Shown in pieces: positions 17,109-26,578 of a stretch of DNA of 44,623 nucleotides. Source of the stretch: Marinovum sp. (GTDB lineage: Bacteria; Pseudomonadota; Alphaproteobacteria; Rhodobacterales; Rhodobacteraceae); NCBI GenBank assembly GCA_022447495.1, contig JAKVBH010000003.1, positions 63,207-107,829 of the forward strand. The letters are read 5' to 3'. The number at the start of each line of letters is the position of its first letter. The stretch's first letter is position 1. The notes under the pieces were generated by a model. It worked only from the letters and a program-made list of their open reading frames with translations, was not told the origin of the DNA and made no database searches. The position numbers were made by a program, and so were the translations under genes.

Positions 17109-17115
17109 GCCCCGT

Positions 17116-17871
17116 TTAGGCAGATTCACCCAGATACGCTTCACGTACCTTAGGGTTGCCTTTGATTTTCTCTGGCTCGTCTTCAACAAGTGGCGTGCCT
17201 TGGGCCAACACGGTGATCCGATCCGCCAAGGAGAAGACGACGTGCATATCGTGTTCGATGATAGCGATGGTGATGTCACGCTCTTCCTTGATCTCACGGA
17301 GCAGGTCGATTGTGTTGTTTGTGTCGGCCCGCGCCATACCCGCTGTGGGCTCGTCAAGGAGTAACAAGCGGGGTTGTTGGCTAAGGCACATACCGATCTC
17401 AAGGCGGCGTTTGTCACCACGGGACATGGCGGCTGCGTGCATGTGACGCTTGTCGGCCATGTTCATCTCTTCGAGCATCGCTTCTGCCGCTTCGACCACG
17501 TCTTTGTTTCCAAAGACCGAACCGATGGCATTGAGCTCAAAGTTGCCGTCGCGCTTTGCAAAGATGGGGATCATCATGTTTTCCATCACCGACAGATCAC
17601 CAAAGATCTCAGGTGTTTGGAACACACGGCTGATGCCCATTTGGTTGATCTCGTGTGGCGCTCTGCCCAAAACAGATTGCCCATCGAACATCACCGATCC
17701 ACTGTCCGGGATCAGCTTGCCGATGAGGCAGTTGAGCAGGGTGGATTTCCCGGCTCCGTTGGGGCCAATGATCGCGTGGCAAGTATTCTCTTTGACCGAG
17801 AGGTTTACATCGGAGAGCGCTTGTAGGCCACCGAAACGTTTGCCGACGTCTTTGACTTCAAGAATTCCCAT
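17116..17871 (-). CDS. livG: Branched-chain amino-acid-type ABC transporter, ATP-binding protein LivG
   Basis: This 251-residue ATPase is of the LivG branch. Walker A is GPNGAGKS (36-43), followed by the LivG-type insert INQMGISRVFQTPEIFGDL. The signature is MSRGDKRRLEIGM, and Walker B is LLLLDEPTAGMARADT. The last part IAIIEHDMHVVFSLADRI carries the switch histidine. It follows livM by 12 nt and would form the ATPase heterodimer with LivF. The MSRGD signature differs from the consensus LSGGQ but is common in this subfamily. Confidence 0.93.
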   Translation of the reverse strand: MGILEVKDVGKRFGGLQALSDVNLSVKENTCHAIIGPNGAGKSTLLNCLIGKLIPDSGSVMFDGQSVLGRAPHEINQMGISRVFQTPEIFGDLSVMENMMIPIFAKRDGNFELNAIGSVFGNKDVVEAAEAMLEEMNMADKRHMHAAAMSRGDKRRLEIGMCLSQQPRLLLLDEPTAGMARADTNNTIDLLREIKEERDITIAIIEHDMHVVFSLADRITVLAQGTPLVEDEPEKIKGNPKVREAYLGESA

Positions 17872-17883
17872 CTTGAACGCTCC

Positions 17884-19083
17884 TTATTCTGCGGGGGCTT
17901 TGGCGACGTCGGACGTGTTGTCGTCGGCCTTTTTGCGGGAGAAGAGCTTGGCAATGCGTTGGCCACCTTCGACCAGACCACCAGGCAGAAAGATCACCAC
18001 GAGCATGAAGATAATGCCCAGCGTGAGGTGCCAGCCCTTGCCGATGAAGGGGTAGATCAGCGTCACAACTAGGTCTTCGAGCCCATCGGGCAGGAAGGCA
18101 AACCAGGTGTGCAGGATGTCGGAGTTGATCTTGGAGATGATGTTTTCCATGTACTTGATCGCACCGGCGCCCAGCACTGGGCCAATTAATGTACCAACGC
18201 CCCCAAGGATAGTCATCAAAACAACCTCACCCGATGCAGTCCAGAACATACGCTCCGGGCCCACTTGGGTGTCCATGGCCACCATCAGACCACCTGCGAG
18301 ACCGGCATACATGCCTGAGATCACAAAGGCCGCCAAAGTGTAGGGCCGTGGATTGAGACCCGTGTAGGTCATGCGCTGTTGGTTCGACTTCACGGCGCGC
18401 AGCATCATGCCAAAGGGCGAGCGGAAGATGCGGATGGCCACATAGAAACTCGCGAGCATAACAAACGCCGCCAGATAGTATCCGGTGTTGAAGGTAAAGA
18501 GCCAGCTGCCCAAGGGCAGCTCGAAAGAGGAGGACATCTCTAGGCCAAAAATATTGGCTTTGGGTGTCGCGCCATCGGCAAGCGTGCCGTCTAGGATGCG
18601 CGGGTCATTGGTCTTTGGTTGAAGGCCAGTTTCGCCGCCAGTGATGGGGGTGAGCACTGAGTAAGCCAGGGCAAACGACATCTGGGCAAAGGCCAACGTC
18701 AGGATCGAGAAGTAGATTCCCGAGCGGCGTAGGGAGATGTAGCCCACGATGACCGCGAATAGGCCGCCAAAGATTACGCCCATGAAGATCGCAGGTATCA
18801 CGTTCATGGTCAGAAGCTTCATCATCCAGATGGCCGCATAGGATCCCACTCCGAGGAAGGCTGCGTGGCCGAACGAGAGATAACCTGTGAGGCCAAACAG
18901 GATGTTGAAGCCAATGGCGAAGATGCCAAAGATCACGAAACGCTGCATCAAGTCGGGGTAACCCGCATTGAATTGCGCCATAGCCGAGCCTTCGGGGAAG
19001 GGGTTGAGGAGGAAGGGAGCTGCCATCGTGAGGATGGCAACCAAGATGAGAAGGCGTGTGTCTTTGCGATCGAGACCGAACAT
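17884..19083 (-). CDS. livM: Branched-chain amino-acid-type ABC transporter permease LivM
   Basis: This 399-residue permease has about ten hydrophobic segments. Family signatures are [19 protein letters not shown] near residues 64-82 and the cytoplasmic loop [22 protein letters not shown] that docks on the ATPases. [20 protein letters not shown] comes near the end. It has a short charged C-terminal tail ([10 protein letters not shown]). It pairs with LivH, whose stop lies 4 nt upstream of its start. A hydrophilic periplasmic insert (about 145-185, containing [10 protein letters not shown]) is longer than in E. coli LivM. Confidence 0.93.
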   Translation of the reverse strand: MFGLDRKDTRLLILVAILTMAAPFLLNPFPEGSAMAQFNAGYPDLMQRFVIFGIFAIGFNILFGLTGYLSFGHAAFLGVGSYAAIWMMKLLTMNVIPAIFMGVIFGGLFAVIVGYISLRRSGIYFSILTLAFAQMSFALAYSVLTPITGGETGLQPKTNDPRILDGTLADGATPKANIFGLEMSSSFELPLGSWLFTFNTGYYLAAFVMLASFYVAIRIFRSPFGMMLRAVKSNQQRMTYTGLNPRPYTLAAFVISGMYAGLAGGLMVAMDTQVGPERMFWTASGEVVLMTILGGVGTLIGPVLGAGAIKYMENIISKINSDILHTWFAFLPDGLEDLVVTLIYPFIGKGWHLTLGIIFMLVVIFLPGGLVEGGQRIAKLFSRKKADDNTSDVAKAPAE

Positions 19084-19087
19084 CCGA

Positions 19088-20119
19088 TTAATCCTCCATC
19101 ACGCCTTTGCGTCCCATCAGACCGCGCGGACGCGTCAGAAGGATCACAATGGCAACCAGATAAATGATGATTTGGTTGATGCCGGGCACCAGCTCGAGAA
19201 CCTCGCGCATGGAAGCAAAGCTCTCCAAAATGCCGAGCAAGAAACCCGCAAGTACGGCGCCGGGGAGGGAGCCCATGCCGCCCACAACCACAACTACAAA
19301 GCTGAGAACCAAGAAGTCCATGCCCATGTGGTAGTTGGGAGACACGATTGGCGTGTACATCACACCGGCCAGACCCGCAACGGCGGCGGCAAGGCCAAAC
19401 ATGATGGTAAAGCGTCGGTCGATGTTGATGCCCAACATCCCCACCGTTTCACGATCGGCCATACCCGCGCGGACTACCATGCCGAAGGTGGTGAATTGCA
19501 GGAAGGCAAACACGGCGCCGATAATGACGGCGGCAAAGATAAAGTACACGATGCGCCAGTAGGGGTAGATAATCGTGTTGGCATCAAAGCCGATCAGAGC
19601 GCCGAAATCGAACGACCCAGAAAAGGCCTCTGGTGCCGGCGTCGGGATCGGGTTCGCTCCGTAGTAGTACTTGATGATCTCTTGCAGAACGATCGCCAAG
19701 CCGAAGGTCACGAGAATCTGGTCGGCATGAGGGCGTTTGTAGAAGTGTTTGATCAACCCGCGTTCCATGATCCAGCCAATGGCGATCATGATGGGGATAG
19801 AGAAGATGATGGCAAGTGGAACGGCCCAGTCGATGATGGCTTCGCCCGTGGATTGCCCAAATATGTCAAATACATAGGGAACGTCTACCTTGAGCGGGTT
19901 GCCGAGGAAGTCTGTCTTTGACTCGTCCACGACTATGTAACTCAAGGTGAGGATGCGGCTCAGTGTCACCGCACAGAATGCACCAATCATAAAGAGTGCG
20001 CCGTGGGCAAAATTGACCACACCCAAGGTTCCGAAAATGAGCGTCAGCCCGAGCGCGATCAGCGCATAGGCCGACCCTTTGTCGAGCCCGTTCAAGGTCT
20101 GCAAGATAAAGGTTTCCAT
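19088..20119 (-). CDS. livH: Branched-chain amino-acid-type ABC transporter permease LivH
   Basis: This 343-residue permease starts [30 protein letters not shown], the hallmark of LivH/UrtB proteins, with [12 protein letters not shown] following. The ATPase-contact loop is [24 protein letters not shown], and [18 protein letters not shown] near the end is conserved. A hydrophilic insert at about residues 65-90 ([14 protein letters not shown]) is larger than usual. It is the second gene of the operon, 110 nt after the binding protein, and a hairpin lies in that gap. Confidence 0.93.
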   Translation of the reverse strand: METFILQTLNGLDKGSAYALIALGLTLIFGTLGVVNFAHGALFMIGAFCAVTLSRILTLSYIVVDESKTDFLGNPLKVDVPYVFDIFGQSTGEAIIDWAVPLAIIFSIPIMIAIGWIMERGLIKHFYKRPHADQILVTFGLAIVLQEIIKYYYGANPIPTPAPEAFSGSFDFGALIGFDANTIIYPYWRIVYFIFAAVIIGAVFAFLQFTTFGMVVRAGMADRETVGMLGINIDRRFTIMFGLAAAVAGLAGVMYTPIVSPNYHMGMDFLVLSFVVVVVGGMGSLPGAVLAGFLLGILESFASMREVLELVPGINQIIIYLVAIVILLTRPRGLMGRKGVMED

Positions 20120-20196
20120 GGTCCCCCAACCTCCGATGGGTGATTGATCTGGCCCCTGGCCGTTTTTGATGAGCGGGTGTCAGACAGGTGGTTGGA

Positions 20197-20212
20197 CGGG
20201 CCTTTTGGCCCG
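20197..20212 (-). other. Stem-loop between binding-protein gene and livH
   Basis: CGGGCC-TTTT-GGCCCG forms a 6-bp GC stem with a 4-nt loop in the 110-nt gap. No T-run follows on the minus strand. Hairpins at this position in ABC operons often stabilise the upstream mRNA so that binding protein exceeds permease; that role is inferred here. Confidence 0.6.
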
Positions 20213-20229
20213 CCCCGAGGTGTATGGGC

Positions 20230-21567
20230 TTATGCGCCTGGGTTGCACGCGCCGAGCTCGCCACCAAAGATGGAGGCGTCATATGTGACTTGGCTCACTG
20301 GTGTGATTTCCACAATTTCCAGAAGGTCGAATTCGGAGGTTGGGTTCTCTTTACCCTTCACGACGAGCACGTCCTTGAAGCACTGGTGGTCTTCGGCGCG
20401 GTAGAGCGTCTTGCCGTTGCCCATACCGTCGAATTCGAAGCCTTCAAGGGCCTCTCCAACTGCACATGGGTTGAACGAACCGGCGCGTTCCACGGCATCC
20501 GCATAGAGCAGCGCCTGCACGTAGCAGGTGTGAGCCGCCTGGCTGGGAGGGAAGCCGTACTTGGTGCCGAAGGAACGGACAAAGGCTTGTGTGCCTTCGT
20601 CAGGCAGCGACCAGTGCCAGTTTGTGGAACCGAAGATGCCTTTCACGTTGGCACCCGCACCACGGGCCATCAGGCGCGAGTAGAGCGGAACAACGATCTC
20701 AAAATTCTTGCCATTGGCTTCTTTCTCACGCAGGCCGAACTGAACCGCAGAGGTCAGCGAGTTCACCATATTCCCGCCGTAGTGGTTCAGAACCAGAACG
20801 TCGGCGCCGGACTGCAGAACGGGAGCTACGTAAGAGGAGAAGTCTGTCTGTGTCAGCGGTGTTTTCACAGCTGCAACGGTTTCCCAGCCCATAGCTTCAG
20901 TGGAGGTCCGAACCGCTTCCTCGGTTGTGTAGCCCCAGTTATAGTCGGCTGTCAGGTGGTACGCCTTACGGTCGGTCCCGTAGTTGGCACCCAAGATAGG
21001 CGCAAGCGCCGCACCGGACATGTAGGAGTTGAAGAAGTGACGGAAACCGTTGGCCTTCTTGTCCTTACCGGTGGTGTCGTTGGAGTGGGTCAGACCCGCC
21101 ATGAAGATAACGCCAGCCTCTTGGCATAGCGCCTGCACGGCCACAGCAACACCGGAGGACGAGCCGCCTGTGATCATCACAGCGCCGTCTTTTTCGATCA
21201 TGGATTTCGCAGAAGCACGCGCGGCGTCGGATTTGGTTTGCGTGTCGCCTGTAACGTACTCAACCTTTTTGCCCAAGATGCCGTTGCCTTGCAGGGCTTT
21301 GGACGAGAAAGTATTCATCATGCCGCCGTCGCCGCCACCGTTGAGGTGTTCAACAGCAAGCTCATAAGCGCGCAATTCGTCTGCACCCTCGTCAGCGTAG
21401 GGGCCAGTTTGTGGCACGTTGAAGCCGAGAGTCACGGAAGAACCGGCTGGCTCGTTTGTGAACGCGGCAGCAGACGAACCAGTAAAGATCGTCGGCATTG
21501 CAACACCAGCGCCGGCAATTGCACTGGTTTTTAGTGCGCCACGCCGTGTGAACGTCGATTTTGTCAT
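20230..21567 (-). CDS. HAAT-type ABC transporter substrate-binding protein (Tat-exported)
   Basis: This 445-residue periplasmic binding protein is of the Leu/Ile/Val-binding (peripla_BP_6) family. The N-terminus MTKSTFTRRGALKTSAIAGAG is a twin-arginine signal, so it is exported folded. The mature part begins with VTLGFNVPQTGPYADEGADELRAYELAVEHLN, the standard first lobe. It includes ITGGSSSGVAVAVQALCQEAGVIFM in the ligand cleft. ATG 21567 follows GGAGG and fits the signal, whereas an upstream in-frame ATG does not. It is first in the five-gene unit and divergent from the XRE regulator. The substrate is unknown: the cleft is not clearly that of LivJ, and amides or short-chain acids are possible. 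Confidence 0.9.
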   Translation of the reverse strand: MTKSTFTRRGALKTSAIAGAGVAMPTIFTGSSAAAFTNEPAGSSVTLGFNVPQTGPYADEGADELRAYELAVEHLNGGGDGGMMNTFSSKALQGNGILGKKVEYVTGDTQTKSDAARASAKSMIEKDGAVMITGGSSSGVAVAVQALCQEAGVIFMAGLTHSNDTTGKDKKANGFRHFFNSYMSGAALAPILGANYGTDRKAYHLTADYNWGYTTEEAVRTSTEAMGWETVAAVKTPLTQTDFSSYVAPVLQSGADVLVLNHYGGNMVNSLTSAVQFGLREKEANGKNFEIVVPLYSRLMARGAGANVKGIFGSTNWHWSLPDEGTQAFVRSFGTKYGFPPSQAAHTCYVQALLYADAVERAGSFNPCAVGEALEGFEFDGMGNGKTLYRAEDHQCFKDVLVVKGKENPTSEFDLLEIVEITPVSQVTYDASIFGGELGACNPGA

Positions 21568-21702
21568 AGATTTCCTCCCAAGGATTTGTGGGTCGCATCC
21601 CAAGCGACATACCCGGTATGCGCTGCACGCAATGGTGCCGGGTCAGTATCCCCGTGTTCGAAGAGCTTTCAACAAACGCCACCCCGCATTATAGTTTTCT
21701 GT

Positions 21703-21738
21703 AAATATTTGGACTGTGCTGGTGTAGCATTTGTCAAA
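21703..21738. promoter_or_regulatory. Candidate operator region in divergent promoter
   Basis: The 222-nt gap between the transporter operon and the XRE regulator holds AAATATTT (21703-21710) and TTTG-T-CAAA (21730-21738). ScfR-type regulators such as PccR and RamB recognise TTTGCAAA-like sites, which the second sequence resembles with one extra central base. Both divergent genes could be controlled from here. This is a suggestion from sequence similarity only. Confidence 0.3.
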
Positions 21739-21789
21739 ATATTATCTCTGCGCTGCAGCAAGCTCGGAGAAAAGCTGGAGGAATTGACT

Positions 21790-23037
21790 TTGGCACGGGA
21801 TCAACTGACCGGGACACGTATTCGAGAACGCCGTGTCACACTGGGTATAAAGCAAGGCACACTGGCCTCAGATGCCGGTATTTCTGCGTCCTATCTCAAT
21901 CTCATTGAACACAATCGCCGCAGAATCGGCGGTAAACTACTGGTGGAGATTGCCCGACTTCTCGATGTCGAACCTGCTGTTTTGGCTGAAGGTGCCGAAG
22001 CGCAGCTTGTGTCGGACCTCCGCGCTGCGGCACAGGATCTCGACGTCGTCGCGATCATGCCCACGGCCAAGACGCCTCCGGCAGAGACCGATCGCACTGT
22101 TGAATTCGCGGGGCGATTTCCCGGTTGGGCGGCCCTGACGGTGGCCCAGGCACAGCAATTGGCCAAGCTTGAGCATACGGTGGCTGCGTTGACTGAACGA
22201 TTGACGCATGATCCCCAATTGGCCTCGGCTTTGCACGAAGTCCTCTCCACGGCCACGGCTATTCGCTCAACCGCCACCATTCTCGTGGAGGATCGTGATA
22301 TCTCGCCGGAATGGCTCGCCCGTTTCCACCGCAATATCAATGAAGAGGCGGCGCGCCTGTCGGAGAGTTCCACTGAATTGGTCCGTTACCTAGAAGCGGA
22401 AGCTGACACAGGCCCGCTTACGCCGCATGACGAAGTCGAGCGCTTCATGGCCTCTCAGGGTCATCGTATTGCAAGCATTGAGGAGGGTGAGGCGCCGGAA
22501 GCTGTGGTGTCCACAGCTCAGGGCATGTCGTCCCAAACGGCACGGGATTTTCTGCTGCGCTACCTCAAACGCTATGCCCGCGATGCGCGCCGCCTGCCTT
22601 TGAAGGATCTGGAGGCGTTTTTGTGCGACCTTGGTCCCGAACCCGATGCCATTTCGGCCCGTGCCGACGTGCCTTTGGACACCGTGTTGCACCGCTTAAC
22701 CCATTGTTCGGGGCAGGAGGCCTTAGGCTTGGTCCTCACCGATGCGTCCGGCACCGTGTATTACCGTAAGCCGATCAACTCCTTCAGCCTTCCTCAAGGC
22801 GGACCGGCAACCATGTTGTGGCCCGTGTTCGCAGTGTTGTCGTCACCTGGCCAGCCTTTGCGCCGCCGCGTGTCCCAAGTGGGGCGTCGCGACCTTGAGT
22901 TCGACTGTTTCGCCGCCGCCGCGCCGTCGGGCCCCGTGGGCTTTGACGCCCCTCCTCGATTAGAGGCCACAGCCCTCATTCGGGCTGCTCCCACAACCTC
23001 TGATGGAGCCGACGTTTGGCCAGTCGCTTTAGTCTAA
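21790..23037 (+). CDS. XRE-family regulator, ScfR-like
   Basis: This regulator of about 415 residues has an N-terminal helix-turn-helix (LTGTRIRERRVTLGIKQGTL, ISASYLNLIEHNRRRIGGKLL). This is the strongly conserved start of short-chain fatty acyl regulators (PccR/RamB/ScfR). The C-terminal part (INSFSLPQGGPATMLWPVFAVL, then a Cys-containing strand) resembles DUF2083. The HEXXH-type M78 domain found in many relatives is not visible. TTG 21790 was chosen: GGAGG at 21777-21781 is 8 nt upstream and the product begins MARDQLTG. It is divergent from the ABC transporter, whose operon it may control, possibly sensing an acyl-CoA. The ligand is inferred from the family. Confidence 0.82.
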   Translation: MARDQLTGTRIRERRVTLGIKQGTLASDAGISASYLNLIEHNRRRIGGKLLVEIARLLDVEPAVLAEGAEAQLVSDLRAAAQDLDVVAIMPTAKTPPAETDRTVEFAGRFPGWAALTVAQAQQLAKLEHTVAALTERLTHDPQLASALHEVLSTATAIRSTATILVEDRDISPEWLARFHRNINEEAARLSESSTELVRYLEAEADTGPLTPHDEVERFMASQGHRIASIEEGEAPEAVVSTAQGMSSQTARDFLLRYLKRYARDARRLPLKDLEAFLCDLGPEPDAISARADVPLDTVLHRLTHCSGQEALGLVLTDASGTVYYRKPINSFSLPQGGPATMLWPVFAVLSSPGQPLRRRVSQVGRRDLEFDCFAAAAPSGPVGFDAPPRLEATALIRAAPTTSDGADVWPVALV

Positions 23038-23133
23038 GCCTGCGGCGTTTACTGGCTTTGACAGAGTGCTTCAGAATCCGGATAGTGAATCTGATCGGCA
23101 GAAGAGCGTCACGCCACGCCGAAGGGAGGACAC

Positions 23134-23502
23134 ATGGGGAAACGCGTTCTCGTCATTGAGGATGAACCCAATATCAGTGAAGCGGTGAGTTTTTTTCTAT
23201 CCCGGGATGGATGGAACGTATTCACGCACTCCAAGGGCAATGATGCCCTGGAAACTGTCGCTCATCGCGCGCCGGATGTCTTGATTCTCGATGTCATGCT
23301 GCCGGGGCGCTCCGGCATGGAAATCTTGCGCGATCTGCGTGCAGACTCGCGGTGGCAAAAATTACCAGTGATCATGCTCACCGCCCGTGGCCATTCCCGC
23401 GACCGCGCAGAAGCGGAAGCGGCCGGCGCGTCCAAGTTTATGACAAAACCCTTCTCCAACGCTGAGATTTTGGAGGCGGTGCGCGCATTGGCACCGCAAT
23501 GA
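23134..23502 (+). CDS. Single-domain response regulator
   Basis: This 122-residue CheY-like receiver has no output domain. The acidic pocket is Glu9-Asp10, the phosphoacceptor Asp53 (LILDVMLPG), switch Thr83 and Lys105 in MTKPFS. GGGAGG precedes ATG 23134. Its last codons overlap the next gene (ATGA), which in turn overlaps the kinase, so it is the likely phosphorylation partner of the histidine kinase at 23804. Without an effector domain it must act by protein contact, or pass phosphate on. Confidence 0.93.
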   Translation: MGKRVLVIEDEPNISEAVSFFLSRDGWNVFTHSKGNDALETVAHRAPDVLILDVMLPGRSGMEILRDLRADSRWQKLPVIMLTARGHSRDRAEAEAAGASKFMTKPFSNAEILEAVRALAPQ

Positions 23503-23807
23503 GCTTGCCCAACCCTCGGTTTTTGCAACGCCAGACCTACCGCCGCCGCCGGAGGGCGGACGCGGCACGCATTCTTCCGACATTGGGGTTGGCTTTGATG
23601 TTGGTGCCATTACTGCTGCAGACCTCCACAAATGCCACCCTAGACGTCCCGGCTGCGCGCACCTCTATGGTCGCGCTTTTTGTATTTGCAGTGTTGGCTG
23701 GCTTGAGTGTTGTGTCGTTTTTCTTGGCCCGCGCTATGGCGCGGGATGAAAAAGAGGGCCCAGCCAATTTGGCGACGTCGTTGCAAGAGCGAGAGACGGA
23801 CATTTGA
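23499..23807 (+). CDS. Small two-helix membrane protein
   Basis: This 102-residue protein has an Arg-rich start (RQTYRRRRRADAAR), two hydrophobic segments (ILPTLGLALMLVPLLLQ and VALFVFAVLAGLSVVSFFLA), and a charged tail. It overlaps both the response regulator and the kinase by 4 nt, so it is made with them. The arrangement recalls the small membrane protein YjcH (DUF485) that precedes the acetate symporter ActP, but sequence similarity to DUF485 is not evident. It may be a partner or assembly factor of the symporter-kinase; that is inference. Confidence 0.8.
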   Translation: MSLPNPRFLQRQTYRRRRRADAARILPTLGLALMLVPLLLQTSTNATLDVPAARTSMVALFVFAVLAGLSVVSFFLARAMARDEKEGPANLATSLQERETDI

Positions 23808-26491
23808 ACACGTTCAATCTTCTCGTTGTTGTGTGTTTGGCCTATGCGCTGCTGCTCTTCGCCGTCGCGGCGCTGACCGAACAAGCGGCCCGTCGTGGAA
23901 AGCTACGCTGGGCAAGATCGCCTCTTATCTACACGCTCTCTTTGTCGATTTATTGCACGGCTTGGACGTTTTATGGCGCCGTTGGCTATGCCGCACGCTC
24001 CGGTCTGGAATTCATGACGATCTACGTTGGCCCGACGCTTGTGATCATCGGGTGGTGGTGGCTTTTGCGTAAACTTGTGCGGATCGGTCGGATGCAGCGC
24101 ATAACCTCCATCGCCGATTTGATCTCTGCTCGGTTCGGTAAATCCAATGGTCTTGCGATTGGTGTGACGATCTTGGCTGTGGTGGGCACAACACCGTATA
24201 TTGCATTGCAATTGCAATCGGTGACGCTCTCTTTCGATGCCTTTGCACTTAGCCAAGAGCGCAGCGGCTTCGGCGCATCGGCCTTTTGGGTGGCCTTCGG
24301 ACTGGCCTTCTTCACGATCATCTTTGGCACCCGCAATCTAGACGTCAATGAACGCCATCATGGTGTGATCATCGCCATTGCCATTGAAGCAGTGGTTAAG
24401 CTCATCGCGCTTTTGGCCGTTGGGGGGTTTGTTGTTTGGGGCCTGTCTGATGGGGTGGATGACATCTTGGCGCGCATCGATTCCTCGCCGATTGCGCATT
24501 GGGATGTCCGACCCGGTCGATGGAGCGCGCTGATCTTTTTGTCGGCTGCTGCCTTCCTTTGTCTACCTCGAATGTTCCAAGTTCTGGTGGTGGAAAACTC
24601 TGACGAACGCCACCTGAGGACGGCGTCCTGGGCTTTCCCTGGTTACCTGATATTGATCTCACTTTTCGTGCTTCCGATTGCGGTGGTGGGCTTGGATCGG
24701 CTGCCGGCTGAGTCAAACCCTGACCTATTTGTGCTCACGCTACCACTGGCTGCGGGGCAAGACGGATTGGCGATCTTAGCTTTTTTGGGGGGTTTTTCGT
24801 CAGCGACCTCCATGGTGGTTGTGGCGTCTTTGGCATTGGCCACCATGGTGTCGAACCATATCGTGATGCCGATTTATCTGCGCATGATCAGCGGTTCCGG
24901 TGCCAGTGTATCTGGCGATGTGCGCGATGTTGTGCTCTTCGCACGGCGCTTCTCTGTGGCGGCGGTGGTGATGCTCGGCTATCTCTACTACTCGCTCTCG
25001 GGCGGGGGGACGGCTCTGGCCGCCATTGGCTTGGTCTCATTTGTAGGCATTGCCCAAGTGCTCCCTGTTCTTATCGGTGGCCTGTTTTGGCGCGCGGCGA
25101 CCCGGATCGGAGCTTTGGCGGGGCTGTCTTTGGGCTTCGTTATTTGGGGGTATTCGTTTTTCCTCCCAAGCTTTGGACCTGACGTTGTGTTCTCGTCCCA
25201 AGTCCTGTTGGAGGGCCCTTTCGGCATCCAAGCACTCCGCCCGCAGGCGCTCTTTGGGATCACAGGCCTTGATCCATTGGTGCACGCCGTCGTTTGGTCG
25301 ATTTCGCTAAACACGCTGGCCTTTGTGGTTGGCTCATTGATGACTTTTCCAACCCCAATCGAACGACTCCAAGGCGCTCAGTTCGTCAACGTGTTCGATC
25401 ACTCCGCTGGTCCTCGAGCTTGGACTGCGGCATCCGCTCAGAGCGAAGACCTGATGATCATGGCGCAACGCATCTTGGGGCCGAAACAGGCGCTCAGCCT
25501 CTTTCACAACGAGGTCAGAGAGCAAACCGGGCGTCCGGGCCGTCCTGGCGATCTCCCCGTGCCGACCCCAGAATTTGTGGGCAAATTGGAACGTGAATTA
25601 TCTGGATCTGTGGGTGCGGCGACGGCCCATGCGATGGTCTCACAGATTGTCGGCGGCTCATCTATCTCAGTCCAAGAGTTGATGGCTGTGGCCGATGAGA
25701 CTGCTCAGATCATCGAATATTCCGACCGTCTGGCGATGCAATCGCGCGAGTTGGAAAAAACCGCCGCTGAATTGCGCACCGCGAACTCCAAACTCACCAA
25801 GCTCAGCGTACAAAAAGACGCTTTCCTGAGCCAAATTAGCCACGAGCTGCGTACACCAATGACTTCGATCCGGGCCTTCGCAGAAATCCTGCGCGATGGC
25901 GGTGATTTGGAACCTCACGACACCGCGCGCTATGCCTCTATCATTCACGACGAATCCATCCGTTTGACACGATTGCTCGATGATCTGCTGGATCTCACAG
26001 TGCTGGAAAACGGTCAGGTCAATCTCAATATCCGGCGGGGCATGCTCAACGAAGCGTTGGAGCAAGCCGTGATCACGGCCGCCTCGGGCGAAGATGGCCA
26101 TCGGATCAAAGTACGCCGTGATGCGAATTCCGAAGCTGTGGAGCTTTCTACGGATTTTGATCGCTTGGCGCAGGTTTTCATCAACCTGATCTCCAACGCC
26201 CGCAAATATTGCGATGCGCGCGTGCCAGAACTCACGGTCGCCGTTCAGGCGGAAGAAGACACGGTAACGCTCGATTTTTATGACAACGGCACGGGTATCG
26301 CACCAGAGGCGCGCGATCTCATCTTCGAAAAATTTGCGCGCATGAATACACAACGCGCCGGGGGGGCAGGGCTCGGTTTGTCGATCTGTCGACAAATCAT
26401 GATGAGACTCGGTGGCGATATTCGCTTCATTGCAAGCGATAGCGGTGCCCATTTCCGAGTCCGCCTGCCAAAAGATGGGCAAACCGCTTAA
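23804..26491 (+). CDS. Sodium:solute symporter / histidine kinase fusion (CbrA/CrbS-like)
   Basis: This 895-residue sensor kinase has an N-terminal sodium:solute symporter (SSSF) domain of about 13 membrane segments (residues 1 to about 500). A linker with a coiled-coil (SRELEKTAAELRTANSKLTKL) follows, and then the kinase. The H-box is SHELRTPMTSIRAF with His680; N-box LISNARKYC, G1 DNGTGIAP and G2 GGAGLGLSICRQI are intact. There is no C-terminal receiver, so the response regulator at 23134 is the natural partner. CbrA and CrbS of this design sense or transport nutrients such as histidine or acetate. The start is TTG 23804, overlapping the previous stop (TTGA). Whether the symporter part transports is unknown. 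Confidence 0.93.
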   Translation: MNTFNLLVVVCLAYALLLFAVAALTEQAARRGKLRWARSPLIYTLSLSIYCTAWTFYGAVGYAARSGLEFMTIYVGPTLVIIGWWWLLRKLVRIGRMQRITSIADLISARFGKSNGLAIGVTILAVVGTTPYIALQLQSVTLSFDAFALSQERSGFGASAFWVAFGLAFFTIIFGTRNLDVNERHHGVIIAIAIEAVVKLIALLAVGGFVVWGLSDGVDDILARIDSSPIAHWDVRPGRWSALIFLSAAAFLCLPRMFQVLVVENSDERHLRTASWAFPGYLILISLFVLPIAVVGLDRLPAESNPDLFVLTLPLAAGQDGLAILAFLGGFSSATSMVVVASLALATMVSNHIVMPIYLRMISGSGASVSGDVRDVVLFARRFSVAAVVMLGYLYYSLSGGGTALAAIGLVSFVGIAQVLPVLIGGLFWRAATRIGALAGLSLGFVIWGYSFFLPSFGPDVVFSSQVLLEGPFGIQALRPQALFGITGLDPLVHAVVWSISLNTLAFVVGSLMTFPTPIERLQGAQFVNVFDHSAGPRAWTAASAQSEDLMIMAQRILGPKQALSLFHNEVREQTGRPGRPGDLPVPTPEFVGKLERELSGSVGAATAHAMVSQIVGGSSISVQELMAVADETAQIIEYSDRLAMQSRELEKTAAELRTANSKLTKLSVQKDAFLSQISHELRTPMTSIRAFAEILRDGGDLEPHDTARYASIIHDESIRLTRLLDDLLDLTVLENGQVNLNIRRGMLNEALEQAVITAASGEDGHRIKVRRDANSEAVELSTDFDRLAQVFINLISNARKYCDARVPELTVAVQAEEDTVTLDFYDNGTGIAPEARDLIFEKFARMNTQRAGGAGLGLSICRQIMMRLGGDIRFIASDSGAHFRVRLPKDGQTA

Positions 26492-26578
26492 CGCAATTCG
26501 ATCCCATAAAGTGATTGGTAACCAAATCCCCGCATAACCAATGCGAAGTCTATGGCGCAGGGGTGTCAGCAAAACACG

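Noticed and set aside
18968..19921. Plus-strand frame rich in His and Asp opposite livM and livH
   Set aside because: Its composition mirrors the reverse complement of hydrophobic membrane codons, a common artefact.
417..21567. Duplication between the urt genes and the liv-type operon
   Set aside because: Both belong to the same ABC family, but motif details (DEPTEGIQP versus DEPYEGLAP, different loops) show old, separate lineages rather than a recent copy.
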